Shown here piece after piece: positions 36,355 through 44,336 of a DNA stretch of 64,000 nt. Source of the stretch: Rickettsiales bacterium (lineage in GTDB: Bacteria > Pseudomonadota > Alphaproteobacteria > Rickettsiales > UBA8987); contig JAHDCD010000006.1 of assembly GCA_020630095.1 (NCBI GenBank), positions 1-64,000 on the forward strand, given 5' to 3'. Below the pieces are notes generated by a model. It saw only the letters and a program-made list of their open reading frames with translations, ran no database searches and was not told the DNA's origin. The position numbers and the translations under genes were made by a program. Each line of letters starts with the position of its first letter. Position 1 is the first letter of the stretch.

Positions 36355-36873
36355 ATGACAACTATATTAGCGGTAAAAAAGGATAACAAAACAGTATTAA
36401 TCGGCGATGGGCAAGTGTCTGTAGGCAATACAATACTAAAAGGCACCGCAAAAAAACTACGCACAATTTCTGGTGGTAAAATAGTTACTGGCTTTGCAGG
36501 CTCCACGGCGGACGCATTAACTTTATTCGAACGCTTAGAAAGTAAATTAGAAGTTCACCCCAACCAACTAACTCGCGCCTGCGTTGAATTAGCAAAAGAT
36601 TGGCGACAAGACAAATACTTGCGCCGCTTAGAAGCAATGATGATAGTTGCCGACAAGAACAACATTTTTGTAATTACCGGTATGGGTGACGTTGTAGAAC
36701 CTGAGCATGATTGTATCGCTATCGGCTCTGGTGGAAACTATGCCTTAGCGGCCGCTCGCGCGCAAATGGATTCAAAAAAATCTGCATTAAACATCGCTAA
36801 AGACTCTATGGCCATTGCGGCAGACATCTGCGTATTCTCCAACCACAACGTTATTATTGAAGAGATCGGCTAG
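36355..36873 (+). CDS. hslV: ATP-dependent protease peptidase subunit HslV
   Basis: N-terminal-nucleophile threonine protease of the HslUV complex. After Met, TTILAVKK starts the mature chain; [23 protein letters not shown], and the [13 protein letters not shown] motif are the family's. 172 residues, normal. The ATPase gene hslU normally follows but here a YgjV-like membrane protein gene comes 8 bp downstream, so HslU, if present, is elsewhere. Confidence 0.94.
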   Translation: MTTILAVKKDNKTVLIGDGQVSVGNTILKGTAKKLRTISGGKIVTGFAGSTADALTLFERLESKLEVHPNQLTRACVELAKDWRQDKYLRRLEAMMIVADKNNIFVITGMGDVVEPEHDCIAIGSGGNYALAAARAQMDSKKSALNIAKDSMAIAADICVFSNHNVIIEEIG

Positions 36874-36895
36874 AAAATGTAATGCATTACATTTT
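36874..36895. promoter_or_regulatory. Perfect 22-bp palindrome over the YgjV-like start codon
   Basis: AAAATGTAATG / CATTACATTTT begins at the hslV stop and encloses the ATG at 36882. As RNA it would pair the start codon in a hairpin of low stability, possibly limiting initiation unless ribosomes arrive from hslV. Confidence 0.45.
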
Positions 36896-37379
36896 TCTAA
36901 CATCATGGTTTATCTTCACTCTATCCATTGCTTGGATTAAAGATTATAAGCCCGCTCTTATCTGTAATATAATAGCTACCTTAAGCTTCTCTATATATTG
37001 CTATATAATCGATGAACTTTTAGTATCCGTAATATTTCTAATCGCCAGCTTAAATGGTTTAATACAATTCATTTTACCAAAATCTAAAAATCTAAAAATC
37101 ATTATAATTAGAAACCTTATAGCAATTATAATTGCCCTAACCGCAAGCGCATTCTTATACAAAACCTATATAGACTTACTACCCTGCATAGGTTTCATAT
37201 GCGCAAGATTAGGAGAAGCTCAACAAAATAGAAAAGTACTAATGTCCGGCATAATAGTTGCCATGTTGATGCTAGCATTATTTGGAATATTGAAAGGCTT
37301 ATACTTCATGGTATTTTTTCAAGCCATTGTTGCCTCAGCCTTTATCTACAAACTTATTAGCCACAAATCTAATCCTTAA
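36882..37379 (+). CDS. YgjV-like inner membrane protein
   Basis: 165 residues with about five membrane helices. The QxxR motif-like ARLGEAQQNRKVLMSG near residue 110 is typical of the Imp-YgjV family, whose function is unknown. It starts 8 bp after hslV. Its 3' end overlaps the convergent channel gene by 11 bp. Confidence 0.7.
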   Translation: MHYIFLTSWFIFTLSIAWIKDYKPALICNIIATLSFSIYCYIIDELLVSVIFLIASLNGLIQFILPKSKNLKIIIIRNLIAIIIALTASAFLYKTYIDLLPCIGFICARLGEAQQNRKVLMSGIIVAMLMLALFGILKGLYFMVFFQAIVASAFIYKLISHKSNP

Positions 37380-38154
37380 GTTTTTTAAGTTGCTTAAGTA
37401 ATCTAGCTTCCATTTCATTAATCTCACCTGAAATAGCCTCACGCAATTCTTCACGACTATCCTTAGCAGACTCTTCCGTAAGCTGATTCATTGAATTTAC
37501 AATTATTGCAATGAACAAATTAAGCATAGTGAATGTTGTAATTACAATGTACGAAACAAAGTAAATCCACGCATTAGGGAATATATCTAATATTGGCCTA
37601 ACAATTCCCATAGACCAACTTTCTAAGGTCATAACTTGGAATAAAGTAAACATTGTACTCCCAAGTGACCCAAACCATTCAGGAAATTGCTCACCATATA
37701 AATGTGTACCAATTACCGCGAACACATAAAAGAAAATTAGCATAATAGATGCCACTGAAACAATCCCTGGTATCGCCGAAATAAGACTTTCAATAACTCT
37801 ACGCATTGCTGGAATGGTAGATATTAAACGCAGAACACGAAGAACCCTTAATGTTCTTAATGCTGCAAACGCCTCCGATGATGGAAAGAATGAAAATGAT
37901 ATAACAATAAAATCAAAAACTGACCACGGCCTTTTAAAGACCCCCCACCTATAAACAAAAAGCCTCAAGGCAATCTCAATAACGAATACAATTAAAATTA
38001 TATCATCAATAGATGTAAGAATAGAGCCGTAATCTTTTGTAATTAAAGACGATGTCTGAAGCCCAAGAATTATCGCATTAATAATAATAAGCGTAATTAT
38101 TAGATTCTGGAAAAACCTCCCCTCAATATAATTCTGAATTTTTGCCTTAAGCAT
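37369..38154 (-). CDS. Bacterial voltage-gated sodium channel-like protein
   Basis: 261 residues with six membrane helices (S1-S6) and a C-terminal coiled coil, the architecture of homotetrameric BacNav channels. The S4 voltage sensor has Arg100, Arg103, Arg106 and Arg109 (RTLRVLRVLRLI). The selectivity filter TLESWSM (176-182) is identical to that of NavAb. The S6 has TTFTMLNLFIAIIVNSM. It lies 7 bp after etfA on the same strand, so it is probably co-transcribed with ETF. Sodium selectivity is inferred from the filter. Confidence 0.93.
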   Translation of the reverse strand: MLKAKIQNYIEGRFFQNLIITLIIINAIILGLQTSSLITKDYGSILTSIDDIILIVFVIEIALRLFVYRWGVFKRPWSVFDFIVISFSFFPSSEAFAALRTLRVLRVLRLISTIPAMRRVIESLISAIPGIVSVASIMLIFFYVFAVIGTHLYGEQFPEWFGSLGSTMFTLFQVMTLESWSMGIVRPILDIFPNAWIYFVSYIVITTFTMLNLFIAIIVNSMNQLTEESAKDSREELREAISGEINEMEARLLKQLKKLKD

Positions 38155-38161
38155 TCGCTCT

Positions 38162-39073
38162 TTATAATAAAGCTTCTATCTTTGGCAACTCTTCAAATAA
38201 ATCACCAACAAGGCCGAAATCTGCAATTTCAAAAATCGGTGCGCTATCATCAATGTTTATTGCCACGATAATTTTTGAATTCTTCATACCTGCCAAATGC
38301 TGAATCGCACCAGAAATACCTGCCGCAATATATAGGTTAGGCGCAACAATTTTACCTGTCTGCCCTACCTGATAATCATTAGGAGCATAACCAGCATCAA
38401 CCGCAGCACGCGATGAACCCACCGCCGCACCTAATTTATCAGCAAATTTTTCAATAACATCAAAACCTTCTTTTGAACCAACACCTCTACCGCCAGAAAC
38501 AACAATTTCCGCTGCGGTTAAGTCTGGCCTATCAGATTCTGTAAGCTCTTCTTTTACAAATTCAGATAATTTCTGCCCTGCATAAGCAACATCTTCTGTT
38601 GCAGGCGAACCACCCGCCGAAACTTTTTCAAATGCTGAAGGGCGAACTGTAATAACTTTTACATCATCAGATGATTTAACAACCTCATTAGCATTACCTG
38701 CATAAATCGGACGCTCAAAACTATCCGCCGATTCAACCGATGTAATGTCTGAAATTTGGAATACATCTAACTTTGCTGCAACGCGCGGCATAAATGCCTT
38801 ACCAAACGTATTTGCACCAGCAAGTATATATTTATAATTACCTGCAACGCTAAGCACTTGCGCAGCAACATCTTCAGGCTGTCTTTTTGCAAAGCTTGAA
38901 TTATTAGCAACTAAAACCTTAGCCACACCTTCAGGGTACTGGGCAACAGATGCACCATCCGCACAGATTAATAAATCAATATCACCACCGATTTCTTGCG
39001 CAGCTTTAACCACCGCAAATACTGAACTATCAAGCTCGTTACCATTTAATTGTGCTACTACTAAAATACTCAT
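38162..39073 (-). CDS. etfA: Electron transfer flavoprotein alpha subunit EtfA
   Basis: FAD-binding subunit that passes electrons from acyl-CoA and other dehydrogenases to the quinone pool through ETF-QO. 303 residues; the FAD signature GGRGVGSKEGF and the YAPNDYQVGQTGKIVAPNLY and GISGAIQHLAGM motifs are present. A palindromic repeat separates it from etfB, but orientation and order are conserved. Confidence 0.96.
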   Translation of the reverse strand: MSILVVAQLNGNELDSSVFAVVKAAQEIGGDIDLLICADGASVAQYPEGVAKVLVANNSSFAKRQPEDVAAQVLSVAGNYKYILAGANTFGKAFMPRVAAKLDVFQISDITSVESADSFERPIYAGNANEVVKSSDDVKVITVRPSAFEKVSAGGSPATEDVAYAGQKLSEFVKEELTESDRPDLTAAEIVVSGGRGVGSKEGFDVIEKFADKLGAAVGSSRAAVDAGYAPNDYQVGQTGKIVAPNLYIAAGISGAIQHLAGMKNSKIIVAINIDDSAPIFEIADFGLVGDLFEELPKIEALL

Positions 39074-39111
39074 AATGTGCTATGTGTTTAAGTTTGTGTT
39101 TGTGTAAGCTT

Positions 39112-39199
39112 GTCATTGCGAGGAGTGAAACGAAGAAGCAATCCAGAAATCCCTCCAAGCAACCAGATCTCTGGATTGCTTCGCTTCGCTCGCAATGAC
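39112..39199. repeat. Palindromic repeat family 2, between etfB and etfA
   Basis: Arms GTCATTGCGAGGAG / GCTCGCAATGAC with inner TTGCTTCG / CGAAG.AGCAA pairing; about 88 bp. It sits inside what should be a single etfBA transcript and would form a strong RNA hairpin there. Confidence 0.85.
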
Positions 39200-39247
39200 G
39201 GATAAAATTATCCATCACACAAACATAAACCTAATACATTCAACAAC

Positions 39248-39994
39248 TTAAAGAGCTCCAGCTTCTTTAAGTTTATTAACTAACTCAGCTGCATCCGCAA
39301 CTTTAATACCACCGCTACGCTCTTTCGGAGCAGTAACTTTAACTGTTTCTAACTTACTTGCAGATGACACACCAAAATCTTCTAAACTCTTCTCATCAAT
39401 CGGCTTTGAACGTGCCTTCATAATATCTGGCAACTTAACAAAACGCGGTTCATTTAAACGTAAATCTGTAGTTACAATTGCTGGTAAATTTGCCGATTCC
39501 GTACGCAAACCACCATCAACCTCACGAGTAACTTCAATAGATGAACCATTAACATTAACTTCCGAAGCATACGTTAGCTGAGGCAAATCAAGCAGTGCCG
39601 CTAACATTTGACCAGTCTGATTAGAATCATCATCAATCGCCTGCTTACCCATAATAACAAGGTCTGGCTTTTCAGATTCAAACACACCTTTTAAAACTTT
39701 CGCCACATGTAATGGGCGCAACTCATCATCAGTTTTAACATGGATAGCCTTATCAGCCCCCATAGCGAATGCTGAACGTAAAATATCTTCGCACTTCTTT
39801 TCGCCAATTGTTATACACACAATTTCAGATATCACACCTTTCTCCTTCAAACGAACAGCCTCTTCCACGGCAATCTCGTCAAACGGATTCATACTCATCT
39901 TAACATTATCGGTAATTACACCAGATTCATCTGGCTTAACACGAATTTTAACTTTGTAATCAATTACTCTTTTTACGGCTACTAGTGCTTTCAT
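39248..39994 (-). CDS. etfB: Electron transfer flavoprotein beta subunit EtfB
   Basis: AMP-binding ETF subunit. 248 residues starting MKALVAVKRVIDYKVKIRVK, with NPFDEIAVEEAVRLKEKG, GADKAIHV and the VTREVDGGLRT-EsanlPAIVTTDLRLNEPR signature of the family. It starts 8 bp after a HIG1-type small gene and precedes etfA. Confidence 0.96.
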   Translation of the reverse strand: MKALVAVKRVIDYKVKIRVKPDESGVITDNVKMSMNPFDEIAVEEAVRLKEKGVISEIVCITIGEKKCEDILRSAFAMGADKAIHVKTDDELRPLHVAKVLKGVFESEKPDLVIMGKQAIDDDSNQTGQMLAALLDLPQLTYASEVNVNGSSIEVTREVDGGLRTESANLPAIVTTDLRLNEPRFVKLPDIMKARSKPIDEKSLEDFGVSSASKLETVKVTAPKERSGGIKVADAAELVNKLKEAGAL

Positions 39995-40002
39995 AATTTT
40001 TT

Positions 40003-40179
40003 CTACTTACTAAAGATAAGGTATAATAGTACAACGGCAACAGCTTGAAACGCAACGCGTAAAAACATAAGCTTATTACCATATTTCTCATTTAATTTAC
40101 CACCCTTGCCCATAAAGAAAACGCCTACAATAACGGCAACTAGGGCTAGGATCATAAATATTAAAACAAATGTGTTCAT
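40003..40179 (-). CDS. HIG1-domain / twin-transmembrane small protein
   Basis: 58 residues, too short for many gene callers. Two membrane helices (about 4-23 and 38-56) flank a basic loop GKGGKLNEKYGNKLMFLR, the HIG1_N layout (the mitochondrial relatives assist respiratory complexes). It lies 8 bp upstream of etfB on the same strand, a neighbourhood common in alphaproteobacteria, and heads the HIG1-etfB-etfA-channel unit. Confidence 0.82.
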   Translation of the reverse strand: MNTFVLIFMILALVAVIVGVFFMGKGGKLNEKYGNKLMFLRVAFQAVAVVLLYLIFSK

Positions 40180-40182
40180 ATA

Positions 40183-40295
40183 ATAAAAATAAGAAAATTA
40201 TTTAATTTTCTTATTTTTATCAAAACTAGCTTGAGCTAGTTTTGCGGGTGCGTAGCACATCGTATAAAAGTTTTATTAATCTTAATAAAACTTTT
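40183..40295. repeat. Multi-hairpin repeat, copy 2
   Basis: First hairpin 40183-40220 (16-bp perfect arms ATAAAAATAAGAAAAT), second AAAACTAGC-TTGA-GCTAGTTTT (40222-40243), then GTGCGTAGCAC, then 40266-40295 with 14-bp arms AAAAGTTTTATTAA. It occupies nearly the whole gap between the divergent HIG1 gene and the next plus-strand gene. Confidence 0.75.
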
Positions 40296-40323
40296 GAAAG
40301 ACTATAGCTAGTTACATACTATA

Positions 40324-40929
40324 ATGCCCACTAACGCACAAAGGCAAACAATAATGTTATTTGATGAACAAATAGTTAACAAAAACAAGAAACGTTCAAA
40401 AAATTTACTTAAAAATGAACCTGAAAGAGGCTTTTTACTCAATCAAGCCCAAGAACGCCTTGAAGACTTAAGTGCCGAAATTGGCGATTGCAATATCTCA
40501 TTCCTAGAACTTCATTTACAAAACGACCCCAAAGCATTCATAAAATCTTTACCAAGAGAAAGTAAACCAAATGTAATCATATTCTGGGGTGGTGAAACAT
40601 TAACGGAACTGCGCCCTATTCTATCTAAGGCGGATGAAGCTATTTATGGCGGAACTTTCCCTCGCATAATTCCAATGATAGATGTTAAAGATGCCGGCCG
40701 GTTAGCATCTCACGCAGGCGTAAAAGAACCCGTTTCATTCAGTGAAAAAATACATGTAGAGTATGCCACCATTAAATCTCTATTCAAGGATATCCGCGCC
40801 ATAGGCGAACAAAATACAATGGTTCAAAGACGAAAAACTTACGAAAGAAAGGCTTGGTTAAATTATTTAGAAGAAAATTATAAACCAACAACCTTTACTT
40901 TCGAGCTAATTACCATTATAGGATACTAG
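40324..40929 (+). CDS. Shortened BioC/NDUFAF5-like methyltransferase homologue
   Basis: 201 residues. The start (IMLFDEQIVNKNKKRS) and the second half (FWGGETLTELRPIL, PMIDVKDAGRLASHAG, LFKDIRAIGEQNTM, TFTFELITIIGY) follow alphaproteobacterial NDUFAF5/BioC-like methyltransferases closely. But the part between, which holds the SAM-binding core (motif I, DLG-type), is missing: about 80-90 residues fewer than the family's usual length of near 290. It may be a non-enzymatic descendant. Its mitochondrial relative works in complex I assembly. Confidence 0.7.
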   Translation: MPTNAQRQTIMLFDEQIVNKNKKRSKNLLKNEPERGFLLNQAQERLEDLSAEIGDCNISFLELHLQNDPKAFIKSLPRESKPNVIIFWGGETLTELRPILSKADEAIYGGTFPRIIPMIDVKDAGRLASHAGVKEPVSFSEKIHVEYATIKSLFKDIRAIGEQNTMVQRRKTYERKAWLNYLEENYKPTTFTFELITIIGY

Positions 40930-41020
40930 CGAATTAGCGAGGATTAGCGAATTAGCGAGGATTAGCATTTATAAACACCTAACCCTCGCCTTCGCTTCTA
41001 ACCCTCGCCAGACCTCGCTA
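40929..41020. repeat. Short direct and inverted repeats before purA
   Basis: GCGAATTAGCGAGGATTA occurs twice in tandem (about 40929-40964), and the inverse (TAACCCTCGCC, twice) follows at about 40980-41015, so the gap can fold on itself. Confidence 0.6.
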
Positions 41021-41027
41021 GATTATA

Positions 41028-42314
41028 ATGAAAAACGTAGCAGTAATAGGTGGCCAATGGGGCGATGAAGGTAAAGGCAAGATAGTAGATTGGCTATCTG
41101 AACAGGCGGACGTAATTGTACGCTTCCAAGGCGGCCATAATGCTGGGCATACTTTGGTTATTGATGGTAAAGTATATAAACTACACTTACTACCATCTGG
41201 CGTAGTTAGAAATAACAAAATATCTATAATCGGTAATGGCGTAGTAATCAACGCTACAGCCCTTTTCAAAGAAATTGAAACAGTACGCGAACAAGGCGTA
41301 AACATTACCCCTGAGAACCTATATATCGCAGATAATGCCTGCCTGATTTTACCTCTTCACGAAGAGGCGGATAAACTAGCAGAAGGCTATTTAGGTGGCG
41401 CAAAAATTGGTACAACAGGCCGCGGAATTGGCCCTGCATACGAAGATAAAATTGGCCGTAGAGCCATAAGAATCGCAGATCTAGCAGATGATACTATTTT
41501 AAAAGAACGCGTTGAAAACTTACTAGTACATCATAACGCTTTACGCCGTGGCTTCGGCAGAGAAGAGTTAGAGTTCGCAACAGTTTACGATTACTTAAAA
41601 GAAGTTGCTGAAAAAATAACTCCATTTGCAAAACCAGTTTGGAAGTTACTAGGTGAATTCCAAGATCAAGGTAAGAAAATCTTATTCGAAGGTGCGCAAG
41701 GTATATTGTTAGATGTTGAGCATGGTACATACCCTTATGTAACATCATCTAATACAGTAGTTGCCAATGCATTAACTGGCACTGGCTTAGGTAAATCAAC
41801 TATCAATACCCTAGGTATTGTAAAAGCATATACTACACGTGTTGGCGAAGGTCCATTCCCTACAGAGCTTGAATGCGCAACCGGTATTAAATTAGGTGAA
41901 CGTGGTCATGAGTTCGGTACAACAACAGGCAGAAAACGTAGATGTGGCTGGTTCGATTCAGTAATTGTAAAACAGTCTTTAACGGTTTCCGGCGCTGATA
42001 AAATTGCCCTAACTAAACTAGACGTATTAGACGATTTTGAAGAAATCAAAATCTGTACTGGCTACGAAATTAACGGCAAGAAGTTTGACTATCTTCCAGC
42101 ATCAATTTCGGCACAAGCGCAAGCAACACCAATCTATGAAAGCCATAAAGGCTGGATGACAAACACTGTAGGAACTCAACATTTTGATGACTTACCAGAG
42201 CTTGCCAAAACATATATCAAGCGCGTTGAAGAACTAATTAACGTTCCTGTAACATTAGTTTCTACCTCGCCAGAGCGTAAAGATACTATCGAAGTTGCCA
42301 GCGTATTCGCTTAA
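41028..42314 (+). CDS. purA: Adenylosuccinate synthetase PurA
   Basis: GTP-dependent first step from IMP to AMP. 428 residues; the signature [14 protein letters not shown] is at 10-23, [19 protein letters not shown] follows, [14 protein letters not shown] and [16 protein letters not shown] are intact. Divergence from neighbours is not apparent. It converges on a probable ncRNA gene on the other strand. Confidence 0.97.
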   Translation: MKNVAVIGGQWGDEGKGKIVDWLSEQADVIVRFQGGHNAGHTLVIDGKVYKLHLLPSGVVRNNKISIIGNGVVINATALFKEIETVREQGVNITPENLYIADNACLILPLHEEADKLAEGYLGGAKIGTTGRGIGPAYEDKIGRRAIRIADLADDTILKERVENLLVHHNALRRGFGREELEFATVYDYLKEVAEKITPFAKPVWKLLGEFQDQGKKILFEGAQGILLDVEHGTYPYVTSSNTVVANALTGTGLGKSTINTLGIVKAYTTRVGEGPFPTELECATGIKLGERGHEFGTTTGRKRRCGWFDSVIVKQSLTVSGADKIALTKLDVLDDFEEIKICTGYEINGKKFDYLPASISAQAQATPIYESHKGWMTNTVGTQHFDDLPELAKTYIKRVEELINVPVTLVSTSPERKDTIEVASVFA

Positions 42315-42339
42315 GAAACTTATAAAAGCTTAAAAAAGT

Positions 42340-42502
42340 AAAAAACACCCTTCCGCCGCGTTTTTATATCCATATTAAATATATCCATGCCTTGTGAGCG
42401 CTTGCCGAAGTATGGTACGTAAGTTGCAACCACCAAGGTAGAACCAGTTGCCATTGCGCGGAGCCATACCAAAATGCAATGCCCGACTGTTAACAACCCC
42501 CT
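42340..42502 (-). ncRNA. Candidate structured small RNA, possibly 6S-like
   Basis: About 163 nt between purA and the PhnA-like gene. On the minus strand a TATAGT (42516-42511) could be a -10 box, with transcription beginning near the GGGGG at 42501. The RNA folds as one long arm: UUGC and GUAUGG pair with GCAA and CCAUAC, a large internal bubble (about 12 and 10 nt) follows, then GCAAC/GUUGC closes the end. It finishes at a short hairpin plus T-run (42365-42341). A long rod with a central bubble and this length are 6S RNA features, but sequence identity is unproven. Confidence 0.45.
42341..42365 (-). terminator. Rho-independent terminator of the candidate ncRNA
   Basis: On the minus strand AAAAACGC, loop GGCGGAAG, GGTGTTTTT (one G-U pair) ending in T6. 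It faces purA and could act on both. Confidence 0.5.
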
Positions 42503-42582
42503 TATAGAAAACTATAATTTAAGGCATGTATCGGAATTTCTAGCGCAATTTAAGAATAATATCTTGTTGCACACCCATCAGC

Positions 42583-42798
42583 TTACGCTTTTTTTAAGAA
42601 CTCTGAACGAAGAACAATTGTAGACTTACCAATTCGGCACTCAACCTCATCCTCATTATAAGTGGTGCGGATATTTTTAACTAACGTGCCACGCTTTAAG
42701 TTAAGCGAACTCCCTTTAACTTTTAAATCTTTCGTTAAAGTAACTGAATCACCATCAGTTAAAATATTACCATTTGAATCTTTAGTTTCTTCACTCAT
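42583..42798 (-). CDS. PhnA/YjdM-type small protein (C-terminal domain only)
   Basis: 71 residues matching the C-terminal PhnA domain ([23 protein letters not shown], in two parts; [11 protein letters not shown] and the end RSEFLKK). The N-terminal zinc-ribbon of full-length YjdM is absent, as in many short bacterial homologues. The biochemical role is unknown despite the historical link with phosphonates. It follows ccmE after 3 bp. Confidence 0.8.
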   Translation of the reverse strand: MSEETKDSNGNILTDGDSVTLTKDLKVKGSSLNLKRGTLVKNIRTTYNEDEVECRIGKSTIVLRSEFLKKA

Positions 42799-42801
42799 TT
42801 T

Positions 42802-43212
42802 CTAATCCTTTGCTATATAATTCTCGTCATGCTTGGTTAAAAGATTATTCGCTTTTATTGATGACTCACCTATCATAACACCTTCAGCTACAACACCTTG
42901 TCCGCCACGGAACATTGGCGGTAGAATACCTTTATAATGAATATCTATGTATCCTTTGTTGTCGGTAATAGTAAAAACATAATTTAAATCCTCCGCTTCT
43001 TTAACCGATCCATCAACCACCAAGCCACCAACTTTAAGCGTTTTCTGATTAACTATATATTCCTGTATCTTACCAGATTCCGCAAGCTCTGCTGGTTCAA
43101 AATAATAAATAATATTATCCTTCAATGCATATAATATTAATGCCACACCTAACGCTACTGACAATATAACAGCGATTACTTGAAATCTTCTTATTTGACG
43201 GCTATTAAAAAT
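42802..43212 (-). CDS. ccmE: Cytochrome c-type biogenesis protein CcmE (start codon uncertain)
   Basis: Periplasmic heme chaperone. The N-terminal helix (VIAVILSVALGVALILYAL), an OB-fold domain with GGLVVDGSVK and PPMFRGGQGVVAEG, and the covalent heme-binding His in LLTKHDENY are all present. A TTG at 43164 would cut off the basic NSRQIRRFQ segment that normally precedes the helix. The frame continues to a stop at about 43228 without ATG/GTG/TTG; ATT at 43212 is proposed (136 residues). A palindromic repeat lies directly upstream. Other ccm genes are not in the window. Confidence 0.85.
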   Translation of the reverse strand: MFNSRQIRRFQVIAVILSVALGVALILYALKDNIIYYFEPAELAESGKIQEYIVNQKTLKVGGLVVDGSVKEAEDLNYVFTITDNKGYIDIHYKGILPPMFRGGQGVVAEGVMIGESSIKANNLLTKHDENYIAKD

Positions 43213-43231
43213 ATACGAATCTCCAATTCAT

Positions 43232-43302
43232 GTCATCCCCGACTTGATCGGGGATCTATTTCTGAGATCTCTAAGTGAGATTCCCGCCTGCACGGGAATG
43301 AC
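43232..43302. repeat. Palindromic element between ccmE and the AI-2E-type permease
   Basis: Inverted repeat beginning GTCATCCCCGACTTGATCGG and ending TGCACGGGAATGAC; intergenic copy of the family inside thiL and miaA. It fills the 100-bp gap between the divergent genes and may carry or replace promoter sequence. Confidence 0.85.
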
Positions 43303-43313
43303 AAACCTAAATT

Positions 43314-44336
43314 ATGAAAACACATAGAAACAATAACATTTATTATATCGCATTAATAGCAGTTATTTTGCTATTTTTCTACTCGGTACGCTCAATATTA
43401 TTACCATTCGTTTTAGGTATAATACTTGCTTATATACTAGACCCTCTTGCCGACAGGTTAGAGCGCAGATTCAAATCACGCAGTCTTTCTGCGCTTACAA
43501 TAACAGTCAGTTTCTTTGCAATATTTATCGCAGGTCTTGCCTTTATAATTCCAATATTTACAACGCAAATAATGGAGTTCTTACCCAAACTACCCGCTTA
43601 TATTGATAACATAAAAGAGCTTAGCCGTCCTTACTTAGTAAAGCTTGGCATAACAGAGGAAAGCTCAAAAGAATTGCTACAAAATAACGGCAAAGAACTT
43701 GCCAACCTAGGCACAAACTTCGCTAAAAAAGCTATATCTTCCGGCTCAAGCGCAATTAACTTTTTATCATTAATGTTAATTACGCCTGTAGTATCATTTT
43801 ATATCTTAAAGGACTGGGATATCTTCGTATCCAAAGTTAAAAACCTAATCCCAAAAGATTATAAAAAGAAAACCACTGAATTACTAAACGATATAGACAA
43901 AACCTTATCCGCCTTCATCCGCGGGCAAGCGCAAGTAGGCATAATTCAAGCGATATTCTACTCAATCGCGCTTAGCATTTTAGGTTTAGACTTCGCCCTA
44001 TTAATCGGCATATTAGCGGGCGCATTAACCTTTATACCTTTCATCGGCTTTATACTAAGCTTCGTACCTGCAATACTAGTTGCAGCGTTCCAATTCGGCG
44101 ACATAACATCCGTATTATTTGTAGTCGGAATATTTACCTTAGGACAAATTATCGAGGGCTACTTCCTAGTACCAAAACTAGTCGGCAAAGAAATAGGCTT
44201 ACATGAAGTATGGGTAATGTTTGCCCTACTAGCTGGTGGCGTTTTATACGGCTTTACCGGTATGCTTATAGCCCTTCCAATGGCCGCCATAATATCTGTT
44301 TCCTTAAGCTTCTATTATAGAAATTATATTAACTAA
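43314..44336 (+). CDS. AI-2E family transporter / PerM-like permease
   Basis: 340 residues with seven to eight membrane helices. The N-terminal LILAYILDPLADRLERR-type segment and C-terminal GQIIEGYFLVPKLVGKEIGLHEVWVMFALLAGG (here cited in parts) are typical of the AI-2E_transport family, which includes autoinducer exporters and Na+/H+ antiporters. The substrate cannot be told. It overlaps the serS 3' end by 8 bp. Confidence 0.87.
   Translation: MKTHRNNNIYYIALIAVILLFFYSVRSILLPFVLGIILAYILDPLADRLERRFKSRSLSALTITVSFFAIFIAGLAFIIPIFTTQIMEFLPKLPAYIDNIKELSRPYLVKLGITEESSKELLQNNGKELANLGTNFAKKAISSGSSAINFLSLMLITPVVSFYILKDWDIFVSKVKNLIPKDYKKKTTELLNDIDKTLSAFIRGQAQVGIIQAIFYSIALSILGLDFALLIGILAGALTFIPFIGFILSFVPAILVAAFQFGDITSVLFVVGIFTLGQIIEGYFLVPKLVGKEIGLHEVWVMFALLAGGVLYGFTGMLIALPMAAIISVSLSFYYRNYIN

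Noticed and set aside
40929-41020. Possible CRISPR array before purA
   Set aside because: Only two 18-bp tandem units and their inverse, with no spacers and no cas genes nearby.
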